Assembly (NCBI RefSeq): GCF_018622995.1
Contig: NZ_CP076022.1
Coordinates: 1,798,001 to 1,862,000 of the forward strand
Length of the DNA: 64,000 bases
Direction of reading: 5' to 3'
Source: Arthrobacter jiangjiafuii
Lineage (GTDB): Bacteria > Actinomycetota > Actinomycetes > Actinomycetales > Micrococcaceae
Shown: in pieces, positions 63,854 through 64,000 of the stretch
Layout of the letters: each line of letters starts with the position of its first letter
Position numbering within the stretch: position 1 is the stretch's first letter
Made by a program: the position numbers and the translations under genes
Notes under the pieces: model-generated
The model's input: the letters and a program-made list of their open reading frames with translations, nothing else
What the model was told of the DNA's origin: nothing
Database searches by the model: none

Positions 63854-64000
63854 TTGAAGTTTGCCCCCAACAAGTACGTCTACCGCAGCATCGTCCTGAC
63901 GGGAGTGGCGGCGATCAAGGCTTTCCGTGTTCCTGTTCTCCCCACCGGGTTGGAGAACCTGCCCGCTGACGAGGAGATTCACGGCCTGAACCGCAAGGTG
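63854..64000 (+). CDS. Partial protein, possible lysophospholipid acyltransferase start
   Basis: The first 49 codons of a gene cut by the window. GAGGAG lies 6 bases before TTG 63854; an ATG at 63848 is too close to the ribosome site. FAPNKYVYRSIVLTGVAAIKAF and then PVLPTGLENLPADEE recall the short N-terminal segment of 1-acylglycerol-3-phosphate acyltransferases (membrane-interacting helix followed by G-LENLP). Too short for confidence; the HxxxxD motif would come just after the edge. Confidence 0.4.
   Translation, partial: MKFAPNKYVYRSIVLTGVAAIKAFRVPVLPTGLENLPADEEIHGLNRKV

Overview
The window is GC-rich (roughly two thirds G+C by eye), densely coded chromosomal DNA with an actinobacterial gene set: Lsr2, a mycofactocin locus, RNase J, an actinobacterial kdp operon with micro-subunits, a DUF222/HNH '13E12'-type endonuclease and an AP/GDPD secreted enzyme. 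The mix fits a Micrococcales member, most likely Micrococcaceae (Arthrobacter-like); the genus is inference. I saw no rRNA, tRNA, CRISPR, insertion sequence or prophage.

Layout. 1-6.3 kb: the edge of a hexapeptide-type gene, a GNAT, and a NarL-type two-component system divergent from a MacB/FtsX-type ABC transporter, with a near-perfect 24-bp palindrome between them. 6.4-7.9 kb: a DHA2 drug exporter. 7.9-19.2 kb: a mycofactocin operon (mftA-B-C, four mycofactocin-type SDRs, a MoxR ATPase, a VWA protein, mftD-E-F) on the minus strand with a divergent TetR regulator mftR. This is the most notable system: the SDR array and the MoxR/VWA pair sit inside the cofactor-maturation operon, and no mftG is seen. 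19.3-28.2 kb: CLC channel, lsr2 with a hairpin-rich leader, a SAM-I riboswitch before a cobalamin-independent methionine-synthase-like gene, acyl-CoA dehydrogenase plus TetR sharing an operator-like motif, an SMP-30 lactonase, an ABC-F ATPase and a methyltransferase.

28.7-32.5 kb: RNase J with a strong terminator, then two AT-richer orphan genes, one resembling a stand-alone lantibiotic-dehydratase C-terminal (SpaB_C) domain. 32.5-40.5 kb: kdp operon with two translationally coupled micropeptides, kdpA, B, C, D and E. 40.5-43 kb: an alkaline phosphatase-GDPD fusion joined by a His/Gly/Asn linker. 43.1-44.2 kb: two decayed genes end to end (a maltose-acetyltransferase remnant and a frameshifted DUF72 gene). 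44.2-53.7 kb: YciO/Sua5-like protein, HNH endonuclease, GNAT, SDR plus TetR, class A penicillin-binding protein, a repeat protein, a class III aminotransferase and a GlsB-type membrane protein.

53.9-64 kb: GH13 alpha-glucosidase divergent from an MFS carrier, a stand-alone LigD-type polymerase, a lower-GC polytopic membrane protein, NhaA, a family 2 glycosyltransferase, an alpha/beta hydrolase and a gene cut by the window end. Starts were moved inward where a Shine-Dalgarno site or family length argued for it. All family names come from reading motifs; no database search was run.
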